Part shown: positions 36,701-45,570 of the stretch, in pieces
Numbering within the stretch: the first letter of the stretch is position 1
Layout: every line of letters begins with the position of its first letter
The notes under the pieces: model-generated
The model's database searches: none
Seen by the model: the letters and a program-made list of their open reading frames with translations, nothing else
What the model was told of the DNA's origin: nothing
Assembly: GCA_045631205.1 (NCBI GenBank)
Contig: JAZQUI010000026.1
Span: forward strand, 47,025-111,024
Length of the DNA: 64,000 bases
Source of the DNA: HGM04593 sp045631205
GTDB lineage: Bacteria; Bacteroidota; Bacteroidia; Bacteroidales; Bacteroidaceae
Direction: 5' to 3'
Program-made: the position numbers and the translations under genes

Positions 36701-38021
36701 CCAACCAAGTGGCTGCCATACCGCCTGAACACTGCGATTTCTCGGAGTAAACGGCTGTCTGTTCCACCTCGTGGTTTTTGAGTTCCTGATAGCAAGAGAG
36801 CCAAGCAGTTTCAGCCTCGTAGAGCGTGCGTTCAAGACGTGTCTCGGCAGTAAGTTTGTATATACGTGTGCCGTGAGCGGGAACATCAACTGTCAACGCC
36901 CCCTCGAACTCACCTCTGTCTCTCTTTTCAAAGAGGTCGCGCACAGCAACCTTGCCGGCCATCTCCAATTGAGAGAAAGCAACACTCATTGAAATCTCGG
37001 CATCGGTGGGGTTGTAGAAAGCAACAACACGTTTATTGCCACACAACTCCTCAACATCCTTCACAAGCACATAACCACCGTTTTCCTTTTTAACCACATA
37101 AGCCTGTAAGCCAAGCACATCCTGGTTAACAGCAATAAGTTCCTTGTTCTGCAACAATGCAAGAGCATCGCCGCTTATGTTGTTCATATCGCAACCAATG
37201 AGCAAAGGCGAGCTCATAACACACCATATACCGAAGTGAGTCTTATCCTCCTCTTTGGTAAGTCCGCGACCAACTTCAAGCATATCCATATCGTTGTAAC
37301 GACCACCCGATGTATAAGCCGACAAATAAAGGCTCTGGTTGATGATACTCTTCACCGACGCCCATCCAAGATAGATATCCTCGGTTGTACGCCAGGAATT
37401 TGAAATTTCACAAGCCCAAGTACCGGGGAAAGCCCAGCGGCAGATGTTCCAAGTGATGTCGGTACGGCCGGTAGCAAGTATTGCATCATAGATTTCCTTG
37501 TAACGTGCCTCAACATCAAGGTCAAGTCGGTCGGCATTGTTTCCTGCGTCGGCACCGCAATAGTCAACCTTAATGAAGTCAAAATCGAGCTCATTGAAAT
37601 AGAGGTTCAAGTCCTGCTCATCGTGACCATAAAGACCAACTCCAATACCAATTGTGTCGCCACCCCAGAACGATGCACAAGTGTTAGCACCAGCATCGGA
37701 GTAGATACCGGCTTTTAGTCCCTTTGCGTGAATGTAATCGACCAAGGAACGCAAACCGTTGGGGAAACGTGTGGGGTGAATAATGAGGTTACCCTCCGCG
37801 TCACGGCCACCAAAGAAACCATCGTCAATGTTAATGTGATTATACCCGCAATCATAAAAACCGAGCGCCACCATAGCATCGGCCTGTGTTCTCACCAGCG
37901 AGTCGTTGATTTGAAAGCCGTAAGTATTCCAGGAACTCCATCCCATCAAAGGAGGTGTAACGGCTACGGCTACAAGTGGCACAAGAACTGCCGCAACGAG
38001 CGAAAGTAGAATTTTTCTCAT
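33756..38021 (-). CDS. secreted GH27-GH16 bifunctional glycoside hydrolase
   Basis: A 1421-residue secreted enzyme; the start is taken as the ATG at 38021 because it begins the signal peptide (MRKILLSLVAAVLVP). Modules: GH27 alpha-galactosidase (about 22-400; nucleophile in FIKVDYCG, acid/base in GGRYNDMDML), a CBM6/35-like domain (about 400-535; YEAE, GWMADIDCMQLI), two copies of a GEVED-like plus Ig-like unit (about 540-845 and 850-1120), a GH16 domain (about 1125-1360; catalytic GEIDIWE) and a C-terminal sorting-type tail (VVTVFDIMGRKVAEAYV, SAGIYLV). One protein thus joins an exo alpha-galactosidase with an endo beta-glycanase; substrate unknown, perhaps a galactose-bearing glucan or galactan. 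Confidence 0.88.
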   Translation of the reverse strand: MRKILLSLVAAVLVPLVAVAVTPPLMGWSSWNTYGFQINDSLVRTQADAMVALGFYDCGYNHINIDDGFFGGRDAEGNLIIHPTRFPNGLRSLVDYIHAKGLKAGIYSDAGANTCASFWGGDTIGIGVGLYGHDEQDLNLYFNELDFDFIKVDYCGADAGNNADRLDLDVEARYKEIYDAILATGRTDITWNICRWAFPGTWACEISNSWRTTEDIYLGWASVKSIINQSLYLSAYTSGGRYNDMDMLEVGRGLTKEEDKTHFGIWCVMSSPLLIGCDMNNISGDALALLQNKELIAVNQDVLGLQAYVVKKENGGYVLVKDVEELCGNKRVVAFYNPTDAEISMSVAFSQLEMAGKVAVRDLFEKRDRGEFEGALTVDVPAHGTRIYKLTAETRLERTLYEAETAWLSCYQELKNHEVEQTAVYSEKSQCSGGMAATWLGGRAENDLLWKNVYSKDGGEYTLRFSFISGDNRTMKVSVNGGTPVSVTTNSGGWSAVGTVDVDVVLNKGNNVVRLYNESGWMADIDCMQLIAKNSAMTEYYPVIFDKSMGYTHSSRRLNSVSLNGSADGNQTIQLPTPLKIYSKIDGNVFTAQAGETLTPTFGFTGTWMNGFVYIDRGQDGAFEAQLNSDGSIPATSDIMAFSYGEPTVGSGNGYNSTGAVVSNANVLNPPAFTLPADMPNGYYMMRYKVDWASVDPAGRAEDGNGIIKNGGAVCDVVLNVHSDKGALSVIAENGSLLAADGSALPAEVAFATALDVKVVPAEGYMLDAVKVRHGHNLAGAAEKCGVKQYDEIFLPSYLIEGDVISIPAAYVDGDVEIVALFVEAGNAGGGEGYALSFDRDAEYASGYNATLVMGVGLNEDEYAVESNTVYADYTGSSLVLYNANSVSFSLEDGKENLHYYLYVDINNDGCFTPMLNAEGLPSYSSELVAFTYYNGKDSKGNTVTSPGKQLPLFEIPEILAEGVYRARIKADVNNISPAGSSEIISNGGAIIDVLVHVLRGARTLELNTINGGINGVNNTALPMVITPSQPIQFTLQPGAPGFEADEVVVRHGFNLGGEQYVNGNKQWGEYVITPTDGTMTIPAEVVDGDVEIYTDFNQGDSEWRVVFCDEFNAADGTQPSSDWWVRCQRQGATWNRWLSDREEVVYIEDGKLVTRAIPNPDTSVDNVPMITGGIWSRGKFGFTYGRIEGRIKSNPWVGNFPAFWMMPEDQSGGWPNDGEIDIWETIDTQERSWHTVHSNWTYNLGKTGNPQSSFNVATPLDRYHIYSLEWDETSIKWFVDGKQVGQYTKSTSQDALNKGQWPFNDNFHIILNQSVGNGAWAANADVTHTYETLFDWVRVYQKVGMENTLGTVNIVDVNADKVVDFYAVDGGVGVSVESPRVVTVFDIMGRKVAEAYVDGSRTFSLSAGIYLVDGEKVMVK

Positions 38022-38121
38022 AATATTATTAGTTATCAATAATTTTTGTAAATATACAAAAAGTATTCTTCCGACAAAAGGCCTACGGCTTTTTAATAAT
38101 TATCGCCCGTGAAAATATAAA

Positions 38122-38160
38122 ATAATCGTGCGGCACCCATTCGGTGTACCGCACGATTAT
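38122..38160 (-). terminator. terminator of the his operon
   Basis: ATAATCGTGCGG and CCGCACGATTAT, with an inner CACC/GGTG pairing, form a strong hairpin followed on the minus strand by TTTTATATTTT. It lies 19 bases after the last gene. Confidence 0.82.
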
Positions 38161-38178
38161 AAAGTCGCACACAATCAA

Positions 38179-38559
38179 TTACCCATTGTACCTCACATAT
38201 TTGCTTTCGGCCTGCTCGCCCTCTTTACACTTCTTGTCTTTAAGATAAAGAGTGTCGGCATCAAGGAGCATCTCATAAGTCTTGCGTTGTGTCGAGCGCA
38301 CTGTATCGTTCTTGTACAGGAAAAGCATATGAAGCAAAGAGTCCTGGCGCCACAAAAGTTCGCACTGGAAAGTATCGGCAACAAACACGAAACCCTTTTT
38401 GTCCTCTGTGAGCAACATTTCACGCTTGCTCTCCTGTTGCGGATACTCCTGCACCCACATTCCCCACAAGGGATTTACCACTACCTCTTTTTCTGTTTTC
38501 TTGCCCCCACAAGCTACAAGCAAAAAGAGCAGCAGAAACACGGGAATAATCTGTTTCAT
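38179..38559 (-). CDS. small lipoprotein at the end of the his operon
   Basis: A 126-residue lipoprotein: signal MKQIIPVFLLLFLLVACGGK with lipid cysteine C17. The body (NPLWGMWVQEYPQ, KGFVFVADTF, YEMLLDADTLYLKDKK) resembles small lipocalin-like proteins of Bacteroidota, but I do not recognise a named family. Its ATG is one base after the hisIE stop, so it is co-transcribed with the his genes; the start at 38559 is preferred over a longer frame running inside hisIE. Any link to histidine synthesis is unknown. Confidence 0.75.
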   Translation of the reverse strand: MKQIIPVFLLLFLLVACGGKKTEKEVVVNPLWGMWVQEYPQQESKREMLLTEDKKGFVFVADTFQCELLWRQDSLLHMLFLYKNDTVRSTQRKTYEMLLDADTLYLKDKKCKEGEQAESKYVRYNG

Positions 38560-38560
38560 A

Positions 38561-39160
38561 TTACGAATGTCTTTCTGCAAGTTCACGTTCAACATCCTCG
38601 AGAGTAAAGCCCATCTGCTCGTTAAGCACCAACAGGTGGTAAATAAGGTCGCAAGCCTCGTAGAGGTAACGTTCCTTATTGCCATCGATAGCCTCGATTA
38701 CGCTCTCCACAGCCTCTTCGCCCACCTTCTGGGCAATCTTGTTCACACCCTTGTTGAAAAGCATAGTGGTGTAAGAACCCTCGGGCATTGTAGCGTGGCG
38801 TCCCTGAATAACCTTTTCAAGTTTACGAACAAAACCCTCGGTCTCGGGAGTGTCGAAACAGCTTGTTGTACCACGGTGACAAGCAGGGCCATAAGGCTTA
38901 CCCATAATAAGCAGAGTATCGTTGTCGCAGTCGGGGTACATCTTAACAACCTCAATAAAGTTGCCGCTTGTCTCGCCTTTTGTCCACAACGCACCGCGTG
39001 AACGGCTATAAAAAGTAGCCTTTCCAGTTGCCACGGTCTTCTCAAAAGCCTCCTCGTTCATATAAGCAACCATCAGCACTTTGAGTGTTGAATAGTCCTG
39101 TACAACAACGGTCAACAAACCGTCGCCGCTTTTCGATAAATCAAAATCGGAAAATTTCAT
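38561..39160 (-). CDS. hisIE: bifunctional phosphoribosyl-AMP cyclohydrolase / phosphoribosyl-ATP diphosphatase
   Basis: A 199-residue fusion for steps 2 and 3 of histidine synthesis. The HisI half (1-105) has SRSRGALWTKGETSGN, DCDNDTLL and the metal cysteines of GPACHRGTTSCF. The HisE half (110-199) has NKIAQKVGEEAVE, the MazG-like metal-binding helix, and YEACDLIYHLLVL. Twenty bases separate it from hisF. Fusion of the two is usual in Bacteroidota and enterics. Confidence 0.96.
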   Translation of the reverse strand: MKFSDFDLSKSGDGLLTVVVQDYSTLKVLMVAYMNEEAFEKTVATGKATFYSRSRGALWTKGETSGNFIEVVKMYPDCDNDTLLIMGKPYGPACHRGTTSCFDTPETEGFVRKLEKVIQGRHATMPEGSYTTMLFNKGVNKIAQKVGEEAVESVIEAIDGNKERYLYEACDLIYHLLVLNEQMGFTLEDVERELAERHS

Positions 39161-39180
39161 ATCTATATATCTTTAATTTA

Positions 39181-39936
39181 TTACAATCTGACCTTAATAT
39201 TCTGTTTGCGCAATTCGCGCTTCAACTCCTCCACAGTAATCTCGCCATAGTGGAAGATGCTTGCTGCAAGAGCAGCGTCGGCACGGCCTTTAGAAAGCAC
39301 ATCGGCAATATCGCCGACACCACCTGCACCACCCGACGCAATAATGGGTATCGAGAGCATGTCGGCAAGCGCAGCAAAAGTCTCGCAAGGATAACCGTTG
39401 CGTGTACCATCGTGGTCCATAGATGTGAAAAGCAACTCACCTGCGCCACGCTCCTGTCCCTCGCGTGCCCACGAGAAGAGTTCTTTCTCGGTAAGCTGAC
39501 GGCCACCGTGAGTGGTTATGCGCCACACACCATCAATGGTCTTTGCATCCACCGCAAGCACCACAAACTGGCTGCCATACTTTGCAGCAATCTCATCTAT
39601 GAGCCCCGGATTACGCACCGCCGCACTGTTTATTGATATTTTGTCGGCACCAGCGTCGAGCAAGCGCGCAGCATCGTCAATAGTGGAAATACCGCCACCA
39701 ACGGTGAAAGGTATATTTATCTTTTGCGCAATGCGCTCCACAAGCGAAGTAAAAGTATTGCGTCCCTCGTGTGTTGCACTTATATCAAGATAGACAAGTT
39801 CGTCGGCACCCTGCTCGGCATACATACGGCCAAGCTCCACGGCATCGCCCACATCCTGCAAGCCCACAAAGTTAACACCCTTCACGGTGCGTCCTTCCTT
39901 TACATCGAGACAGGGAATTATTCGTTTCGCAACCAT
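39181..39936 (-). CDS. hisF: imidazole glycerol phosphate synthase, cyclase subunit
   Basis: A 251-residue TIM barrel forming IGP and AICAR with ammonia delivered by HisH. Catalytic aspartates are visible in IPCLDVKEGRTVKG (D11) and VLAVDAK (about D130). Phosphate loops are GGGIST and ASGGAGG. The gene starts 19 bases inside hisA, so the two are probably translationally coupled. Confidence 0.97.
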   Translation of the reverse strand: MVAKRIIPCLDVKEGRTVKGVNFVGLQDVGDAVELGRMYAEQGADELVYLDISATHEGRNTFTSLVERIAQKINIPFTVGGGISTIDDAARLLDAGADKISINSAAVRNPGLIDEIAAKYGSQFVVLAVDAKTIDGVWRITTHGGRQLTEKELFSWAREGQERGAGELLFTSMDHDGTRNGYPCETFAALADMLSIPIIASGGAGGVGDIADVLSKGRADAALAASIFHYGEITVEELKRELRKQNIKVRL

Positions 39937-40646
39937 AGCTCCAAATCCTTTAAAGTTATTCGGCCCTCATATATCGCCTTGCCGATGATTACACTGTGCA
40001 AGCCAAGCTCGGCAGCTTTGCGTATATCGTCCATAGAGCTTATACCACCGCTCAAAGTAGTATCGACAGTGGGATACTTCTCTTTCAACTCCACATAAAG
40101 CGGAAAGTTAGGTCCCTGCAACATACCATCCTTTGAGATGTCGGTGCAGATAAGCTGTTTAAGCCCGAATGGCAGGAACTGCTCTATAATACTGTCTATT
40201 GTCACTTGCGACTCCTTGAGCCAGCCGTGAGTAGCCACATTGCGACCACGCACATCGGCACCCAGTATTACGTGACCGGCACCATAGCTCTGCAACCACG
40301 ACGCAAAAAGCTCGGCATTATCCACAGCCACACTGCCGCAAATAACACGGTTCGCACCGGCATTTATAGCCGCACGCAAAGCATCGGTACTCTTGATGCC
40401 ACCACCCCACTCTATATCGAGCGATGTCTCCGTAGCCAGTCTTTCCAGCACACGCAGGTTGCAAGGCTCTTTCGCCTTTGCACCGTCAAGGTCAACAACG
40501 TGCAAGCGTTTGATGCCACAGTCGGCATACATTTTTGCCATATCCACAGGCTCCTGCTCATACACCTTTTTATCGTCGTAATCCCCTTGTGTAAGACGCA
40601 CGCAACGCCCGTCTATCAAATCTATAGCAGGTATAAGTTCCATCAT
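39918..40646 (-). CDS. hisA: ProFAR isomerase
   Basis: A 242-residue TIM barrel opening the ribose of ProFAR, homologous to HisF. The catalytic pair sits in PAIDLIDGRCVRL (D9) and TDISKDGMLQGPN. Other marks are EWGGGIKS and LSGGISS. It overlaps hisH by four bases and hisF by 19. Confidence 0.97.
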   Translation of the reverse strand: MMELIPAIDLIDGRCVRLTQGDYDDKKVYEQEPVDMAKMYADCGIKRLHVVDLDGAKAKEPCNLRVLERLATETSLDIEWGGGIKSTDALRAAINAGANRVICGSVAVDNAELFASWLQSYGAGHVILGADVRGRNVATHGWLKESQVTIDSIIEQFLPFGLKQLICTDISKDGMLQGPNFPLYVELKEKYPTVDTTLSGGISSMDDIRKAAELGLHSVIIGKAIYEGRITLKDLELWLRNE

Positions 40647-41233
40647 AGTTCCATAAAATTTTTCATAATCAACTCACCCACGAAACCACTCTTTTCGGGG
40701 TGAAACTGCGCTCCGTAGAAATTATCCTTGTTGATAGCCGCAGCAAACTCACGCCCGTTGGCCGATGTTGCAATGGTTCCCTCGCACATATCGGGAGCAA
40801 AAGAGTGTACGAAATATACAAAAGCCCCCTCGTCTATTCCCCTGAAAAGCGGTGAACGCAAATTCTTAATCTCGTTCCATCCCATATGAGGCACCTTCAC
40901 CCCCTCGGCAGGAGCAGGCACAAACTTGCGGACAACAGTGTCGAAAATGCCAAGACACTCGGCATTGCCTTCCTCACTGCTCTTGCACATAAGCTGCAAA
41001 CCAATGCAAATACCCAGCACTGGCTGTTTGAGCCCCTTAATAACATCGCACAAGCCACGTTCCTGCAACTTCTGCATAGCCGACGAAGCCTCACCCACAC
41101 CGGGAAGAAGCACCTTGTCGGCCGAGCGTATGATATCGTGGTCATCGGTAACACAATACTCCGCACCAATGCGCTCAAGAACATTGCACACCGAACGAAG
41201 GTTACCTGTATCGTAATCAACAATAGCAATCAT
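40643..41233 (-). CDS. hisH: imidazole glycerol phosphate synthase, glutaminase subunit
   Basis: A 196-residue class I glutaminase giving ammonia to HisF. The triad is intact: C76 in LGICIGLQ, H178 and E180 in AQFHPEKSG; the oxyanion loop is LPGVGEA. This contrasts with the dead glutaminase domain of PyrG in the same window. It overlaps hisB and hisA by four bases each. Confidence 0.97.
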   Translation of the reverse strand: MIAIVDYDTGNLRSVCNVLERIGAEYCVTDDHDIIRSADKVLLPGVGEASSAMQKLQERGLCDVIKGLKQPVLGICIGLQLMCKSSEEGNAECLGIFDTVVRKFVPAPAEGVKVPHMGWNEIKNLRSPLFRGIDEGAFVYFVHSFAPDMCEGTIATSANGREFAAAINKDNFYGAQFHPEKSGFVGELIMKNFMEL

Positions 41234-42360
41234 AATACTCCTTTGCTGCTTGGAAGTTCATAACTGAAAGGCTCGCGTTTCACCGCCATACGCAAAGCAC
41301 GCGCAAAAGCCTTGAATATACCCTCGGCAATATGATGGTTGTTTTCACCCTTTGCCGATATATGCAGATTACAGTTCATTGCCGCAGCAAGAGCCTTGAA
41401 GAAGTGGCTGAACATCTCGGTGGGAACATCGCCCACATACTCGCGGGTAAACACCACATCCCAACAGAAATCTATGCGACCGCCAAAATCAACAAGCACC
41501 ATCGCACGGCTCTCGTCCATAGGCAACACAAAACCGTAACGGCCTATACCGCGTTTGTTGCCCAACGCTTTAACAATTGCGTTGCCAAGCACAATAGCAA
41601 TATCCTCCATTGTGTGGTGTTCATCGACCTGCAAATCACCCACAGCCTTCACCGAGAGCGAAACACCTGCATGATGCACTATCTGGTCGAGCATATGGTC
41701 GAGGAATTTAAGCCCGGTGTCAATGCCCGAAACACCCTTACCGTCGAGGTCGATGGTAACACTTATTTCGGTCTCCTTTGTCTTGCGCTCCACTGTTACA
41801 CGGCGCTCCTCGCAACGCAGGAACTCGGCAATTTCGGCCCAACTGTCAGTGGCAAGCACGCACACATCGGCATAAGGCAATGCACGCATCTCCTCAACAC
41901 GAGCCTTGTCGGCAGTGTAAAGAATAGCCTTTGCGCCAAGATTTTTTGCAAGTTCCACATCGGTCAGACGGTCACCGATAACAAAACAAGCCGCGAGGTC
42001 GTACTCACCCGACATATACTTGCCGAACATTCCTGTACCGGGCTTGCGGGTAGGTTGGTTATCACTTTTATATGTTACATCTATAAGCTGGTCGTCGAAG
42101 GTTATTCCCTCACCCTCGAGTACCTGCAACATTTTGTTATGCACAACATCGAACTGCTCCTGGGGATAAGAAGGAGTGCCCAAACCATCCTGGTTGCTGG
42201 CAATCACAAGCTCAAAATCCATTTCGGCAATTCGGCCCAGAGCACCAATTACCCCACGCTCAAAAACCAACTGTTCCAGAGTATCAACCTGCTCTGTCAC
42301 GGGTGGCTCCCATATAATAGTACCGTCGCGGTCAATAAATAACGCTTTTTTCATAATCAT
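41230..42360 (-). CDS. hisB: bifunctional histidinol-phosphatase / IGP dehydratase
   Basis: A 376-residue fusion. The N-terminal HAD phosphatase (about 1-165) starts with KALFIDRDGTIIWEPP and keeps GDRLTDVELAKNLGAK. The C-terminal IGP dehydratase (about 180-376) has the two metal-binding histidine motifs: LDHMLDQIVHHAG and DEHHTMEDIAI, plus the later HHIAEGIFKAFARAL. The fusion removes the need for a separate phosphatase gene. Four-base overlaps on both sides (hisC, hisH). Confidence 0.97.
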   Translation of the reverse strand: MIMKKALFIDRDGTIIWEPPVTEQVDTLEQLVFERGVIGALGRIAEMDFELVIASNQDGLGTPSYPQEQFDVVHNKMLQVLEGEGITFDDQLIDVTYKSDNQPTRKPGTGMFGKYMSGEYDLAACFVIGDRLTDVELAKNLGAKAILYTADKARVEEMRALPYADVCVLATDSWAEIAEFLRCEERRVTVERKTKETEISVTIDLDGKGVSGIDTGLKFLDHMLDQIVHHAGVSLSVKAVGDLQVDEHHTMEDIAIVLGNAIVKALGNKRGIGRYGFVLPMDESRAMVLVDFGGRIDFCWDVVFTREYVGDVPTEMFSHFFKALAAAMNCNLHISAKGENNHHIAEGIFKAFARALRMAVKREPFSYELPSSKGVL

Positions 42361-43391
42361 TTCCAGTTTTCAACAACAGCAAGCATACGGTCGTTCTCTT
42401 CTGGAGTACCAATTGTTATTCTCAAACACTCGTCACACCCCTTCACCTTTGAACGGTCGCGCACAATCACCTGCTCGGCAATCAACGCATTATAAAGAGC
42501 ACGCGCACCGCTCACCTGCACCAGCAGGAAGTTTGCCGCAGAGGGATATATCCTCTTCACGCAGGCACACTTTTCAAGAGCCCCGGCAACACGCTCACGC
42601 TCGCTTTTTATTATCTCAATTTCACTCTCCACATCACGGGCAAGCAGCTCTTTTGCTCGTTCCATACCCGCAATGTTTATGTTGTAGGGATATTTCACGT
42701 TGGCAAAAAGTGCCATAACCTCCTCGGCAGCAAAAGCAAGTCCCAGGCGCAAACCCGCAAGGCCGTAAGCCTTTGAAAGAGTTTGCAACACGATGAGGTT
42801 GGGATACTCGCCAAGCAAGGTTGTGAGGCTCGGTTGCGATGCGAAATCTATATAAGCCTCATCGACCACCAACACGCCCTTGAAGCCTTCGAGCAGGCGA
42901 CGCATCTCGTCGATAGAATAGATGTTTCCCGAAGGATTGTTGGGCGAGCAGACAAACATCAACTTTGTATGTTCGTCACACGCAGCCAGCAACGCATCAA
43001 CAGGCAGAGAAAAATCCTCGCCCAACTGCACCTCGCGCACCTCAACATCGTTAATGTCGGCCGATACGCGATACATACCATAGCTGGGAGCTATCGCCAC
43101 CACGTTATCTATGCGCGGTTCGCAAAATATGCGGAAACAGAGGTCGATAGCCTCATCGCTACCGTTACCAATGAACATCTGCTCCACACGCACACCTTTC
43201 TTGGGCGCGATAATAGCTTTAAGTTCCGCCTGACGAGGGTCGGGATAACGGTTATAACCATTCTGGAAGGGATTCTCGTTGGCATCCAAGAAAACGCCCA
43301 ACGCCCCTTTATATTCATCGCGTGCCGTGGAGTAAGGCGCAAGAGCCTTTATGTTACCACGCACAAGCTGTAAAACATCCTGTATATTCAT
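42357..43391 (-). CDS. hisC: histidinol-phosphate aminotransferase
   Basis: A 344-residue class I/II PLP aminotransferase. Visible: LDANENPFQNGYNRYPDP, the substrate loop FIGNGSDEAIDLCF, CSPNNPSGN, DEAYIDF and the PLP lysine K207 in LQTLSKAYGLAGLRLG. I place the start at ATG 43391 (MNIQDVLQLV), four bases after the hisD stop; the longer frame to 43469 runs into hisD and adds unrelated residues. It overlaps hisB by four bases. Confidence 0.96.
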   Translation of the reverse strand: MNIQDVLQLVRGNIKALAPYSTARDEYKGALGVFLDANENPFQNGYNRYPDPRQAELKAIIAPKKGVRVEQMFIGNGSDEAIDLCFRIFCEPRIDNVVAIAPSYGMYRVSADINDVEVREVQLGEDFSLPVDALLAACDEHTKLMFVCSPNNPSGNIYSIDEMRRLLEGFKGVLVVDEAYIDFASQPSLTTLLGEYPNLIVLQTLSKAYGLAGLRLGLAFAAEEVMALFANVKYPYNINIAGMERAKELLARDVESEIEIIKSERERVAGALEKCACVKRIYPSAANFLLVQVSGARALYNALIAEQVIVRDRSKVKGCDECLRITIGTPEENDRMLAVVENWK

Positions 43392-43395
43392 TTTA

Positions 43396-44679
43396 TCAAA
43401 TTTTCTTTCCCATACGCAAGAGAGCCGCGTTTGCGTGAGCATCGAGTCCCTCGGCCTTCGCCATAGCAACTATGGTGCCTCCAAGAGCATCTATACCCTC
43501 CTTTGTAAGTTCCTGATAAGTAATTTTGCGCACAAAACTATCGAGGTTCACACCACTGCACGAACGTGCCCAACCGCTTGTGGGCAATGTGTGGTTAGTT
43601 CCCGAAGCATAATCTCCGGCACTCTCGGGCGAGTAGTTGCCGATGAACACACTACCCGATGCTGTAATCTCGGAAGCAACTTCCCAGGGATTATTCATAG
43701 AAATTATCAAGTGCTCGGGAGCGTATGCATTCACAAAAGCCACCTGCTCCTCCTTTGTGGGGAGAATTATCACACGGCTGTTTTCGAGAGCCTTGGCAGC
43801 AAACTCCTTGCGCGGCAACTTTTCGAGCTGTGCTGTAACCTCTGCATCCACTGCGTCGGCAATAGCCTCGCTGCCACAAACGAGCAATGCTTGTGAATCA
43901 ACGCCGTGCTCGGCCTGTGAGAGAAGGTCGCTTGCCACAAAAGCAGCGTCGGCACTCTCGTCGGCCATCACAAGCACCTCCGAGGGGCCTGCCGGCATAT
44001 CTATCGACACGCGATTGGTCACTCTCTCTTTCGCCTTGGTAACATAGCGGTTACCGGGGCCGAAGATTTTGTCCACCGCAGGAATACTCTCCGTGCCATA
44101 AGCCATTGCAGCCACAGCCTGCGCGCCGCCCACTTTGAATATGCGGTCAACACCACACACCATAGCCGCCGACAAGACAGCCGGTGCAACTTTGCCCTGC
44201 TTGTTCACGGGTGTGCAAAGAATAATATCCTTGCAACCGGCAACCTTTGCCGGAATAGCAAGCATAAGCACTGTTGAGAAGAGAGGTGCAGTTCCACCGG
44301 GAACATAAAGGCCTACCTTTTGGATGGGCACGGCACGCTGCACGCACTTCACGCCGGGAGCTGTAACCACCTCTATATCGTCGAAGCGTTGCGCCATATG
44401 GAAACGGGTGATGTTACGCGCTGCCTCGGCTATCGCATTTTTCAGTTCCTGCGGCACAAGTTCAAAAGCCTCACGCTTTTCCTCCTCGCTCACCTCAATG
44501 GCATCGAGCGCAACACCGTCAATCTCCTGTGCAAGCTCACGCAGAGCCTTGTCACCGTCGCGGCGCACCCTTTCTATAATAGCATCCACACGACCGGCAA
44601 TAACAGCATCGTCGGTAACCATACGCTCGCACAATGCAGCCCACTCGCCTCTCGCGGGATTTATATATCTTGCAATCAT
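43396..44679 (-). CDS. hisD: histidinol dehydrogenase
   Basis: A 427-residue NAD- and Zn-dependent enzyme for the last two steps of histidine synthesis. Marks: YVPGGTAPLFSTVLMLAIPAKVAGC, GGAQAVAAMAYGTESIP, GPGNRYVTKAK, DMPAGPSEVLVMAD and the C-terminal TSGWARSCSGVNLDSF. ATG 44679 is chosen; a GTG at 44688 would add three residues and sits two bases after the hisG stop, so it remains possible. Confidence 0.96.
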   Translation of the reverse strand: MIARYINPARGEWAALCERMVTDDAVIAGRVDAIIERVRRDGDKALRELAQEIDGVALDAIEVSEEEKREAFELVPQELKNAIAEAARNITRFHMAQRFDDIEVVTAPGVKCVQRAVPIQKVGLYVPGGTAPLFSTVLMLAIPAKVAGCKDIILCTPVNKQGKVAPAVLSAAMVCGVDRIFKVGGAQAVAAMAYGTESIPAVDKIFGPGNRYVTKAKERVTNRVSIDMPAGPSEVLVMADESADAAFVASDLLSQAEHGVDSQALLVCGSEAIADAVDAEVTAQLEKLPRKEFAAKALENSRVIILPTKEEQVAFVNAYAPEHLIISMNNPWEVASEITASGSVFIGNYSPESAGDYASGTNHTLPTSGWARSCSGVNLDSFVRKITYQELTKEGIDALGGTIVAMAKAEGLDAHANAALLRMGKKI

Positions 44680-44690
44680 AATGCTCACTA

Positions 44691-45542
44691 TTACAATACA
44701 ATTTTTTCAAGCGCAAGTACCAGGATATCCTCTGCGCCAATAGATTTCAGTTTCTCAATAACATCCCACAATTGTTTCTCATCGACCACAGTCTGCAGTG
44801 AGCACCAACCCTCTTGTGCAAGAGGAATAACTGTCGGGCTACGCATTGCGGGAAGTATTTTAACAGCCTCCTCGAGCGACGATTTGGGGATGTTCAACAA
44901 AAGATACTTCTTGCCCGCACCTTTGAGAACCGACTCGAAACGCGACATCAACTGACGCGCAATAGCCATCTTCTCTTCCGAAAGACCGGGAGTACCAATT
45001 AGCACAGCTTCGGACTGGAGCACCTGCTCCACCTCAACAAGACCATTGGTGATGAGAGTACCACCCGACGACACAATATCAAAGATAGCGTCGGCAAGGC
45101 CCGCTGCAGGAGCAATCTCCACAGAACCGGTTATAGTGTGTATTTCGGCCTTGATGCCATTCTCCTCGAAGAACTTTGAAAGCACGTTGGGGTACGATGT
45201 TGCAATGCGCTTGCCGTTGAAATAGCTCAAGCCCTCGTACTTGTCGGCTTTGGGCACAGCAAGCGAAATGCGGCAACCGCCAAAACCAAGTTTCTGCAAA
45301 ATATCAACCTCGTAACCACGCTCGGCAACCTCGTTATAACCAACGAAGCCCAAGTCGGCAGCACCCATCGACACGGTTTGCGGTATATCGTCGTCGCGCA
45401 GAAAAAGCACCTCCACGGGGAAATCCGACGCGCGCATCAAAAACTTTCTTTTCTCCTCCTTGATTGTCACGCCTGCATCGCGCAACAGCTGCATACTCTG
45501 TTCATTCAAGCGACCTTTGGTCTGTACTGCAATTCTTAACAT
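44691..45542 (-). CDS. hisG: ATP phosphoribosyltransferase, long form
   Basis: A 283-residue long-form HisG, catalysing the first and committed step, ATP + PRPP to PR-ATP. The catalytic part spans about residues 1-205 (MLRIAVQTKGRLNEQSMQLL, DADIFDIVSSGGTL region with the PRPP loop). Residues about 210-283 form the ACT-like regulatory domain that binds histidine for feedback inhibition, so no HisZ is needed. It is first in the his operon, behind the attenuator leader. Confidence 0.96.
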   Translation of the reverse strand: MLRIAVQTKGRLNEQSMQLLRDAGVTIKEEKRKFLMRASDFPVEVLFLRDDDIPQTVSMGAADLGFVGYNEVAERGYEVDILQKLGFGGCRISLAVPKADKYEGLSYFNGKRIATSYPNVLSKFFEENGIKAEIHTITGSVEIAPAAGLADAIFDIVSSGGTLITNGLVEVEQVLQSEAVLIGTPGLSEEKMAIARQLMSRFESVLKGAGKKYLLLNIPKSSLEEAVKILPAMRSPTVIPLAQEGWCSLQTVVDEKQLWDVIEKLKSIGAEDILVLALEKIVL

Positions 45543-45570
45543 ATCTTTTTTCTATTTTTATTTTCAAAAA

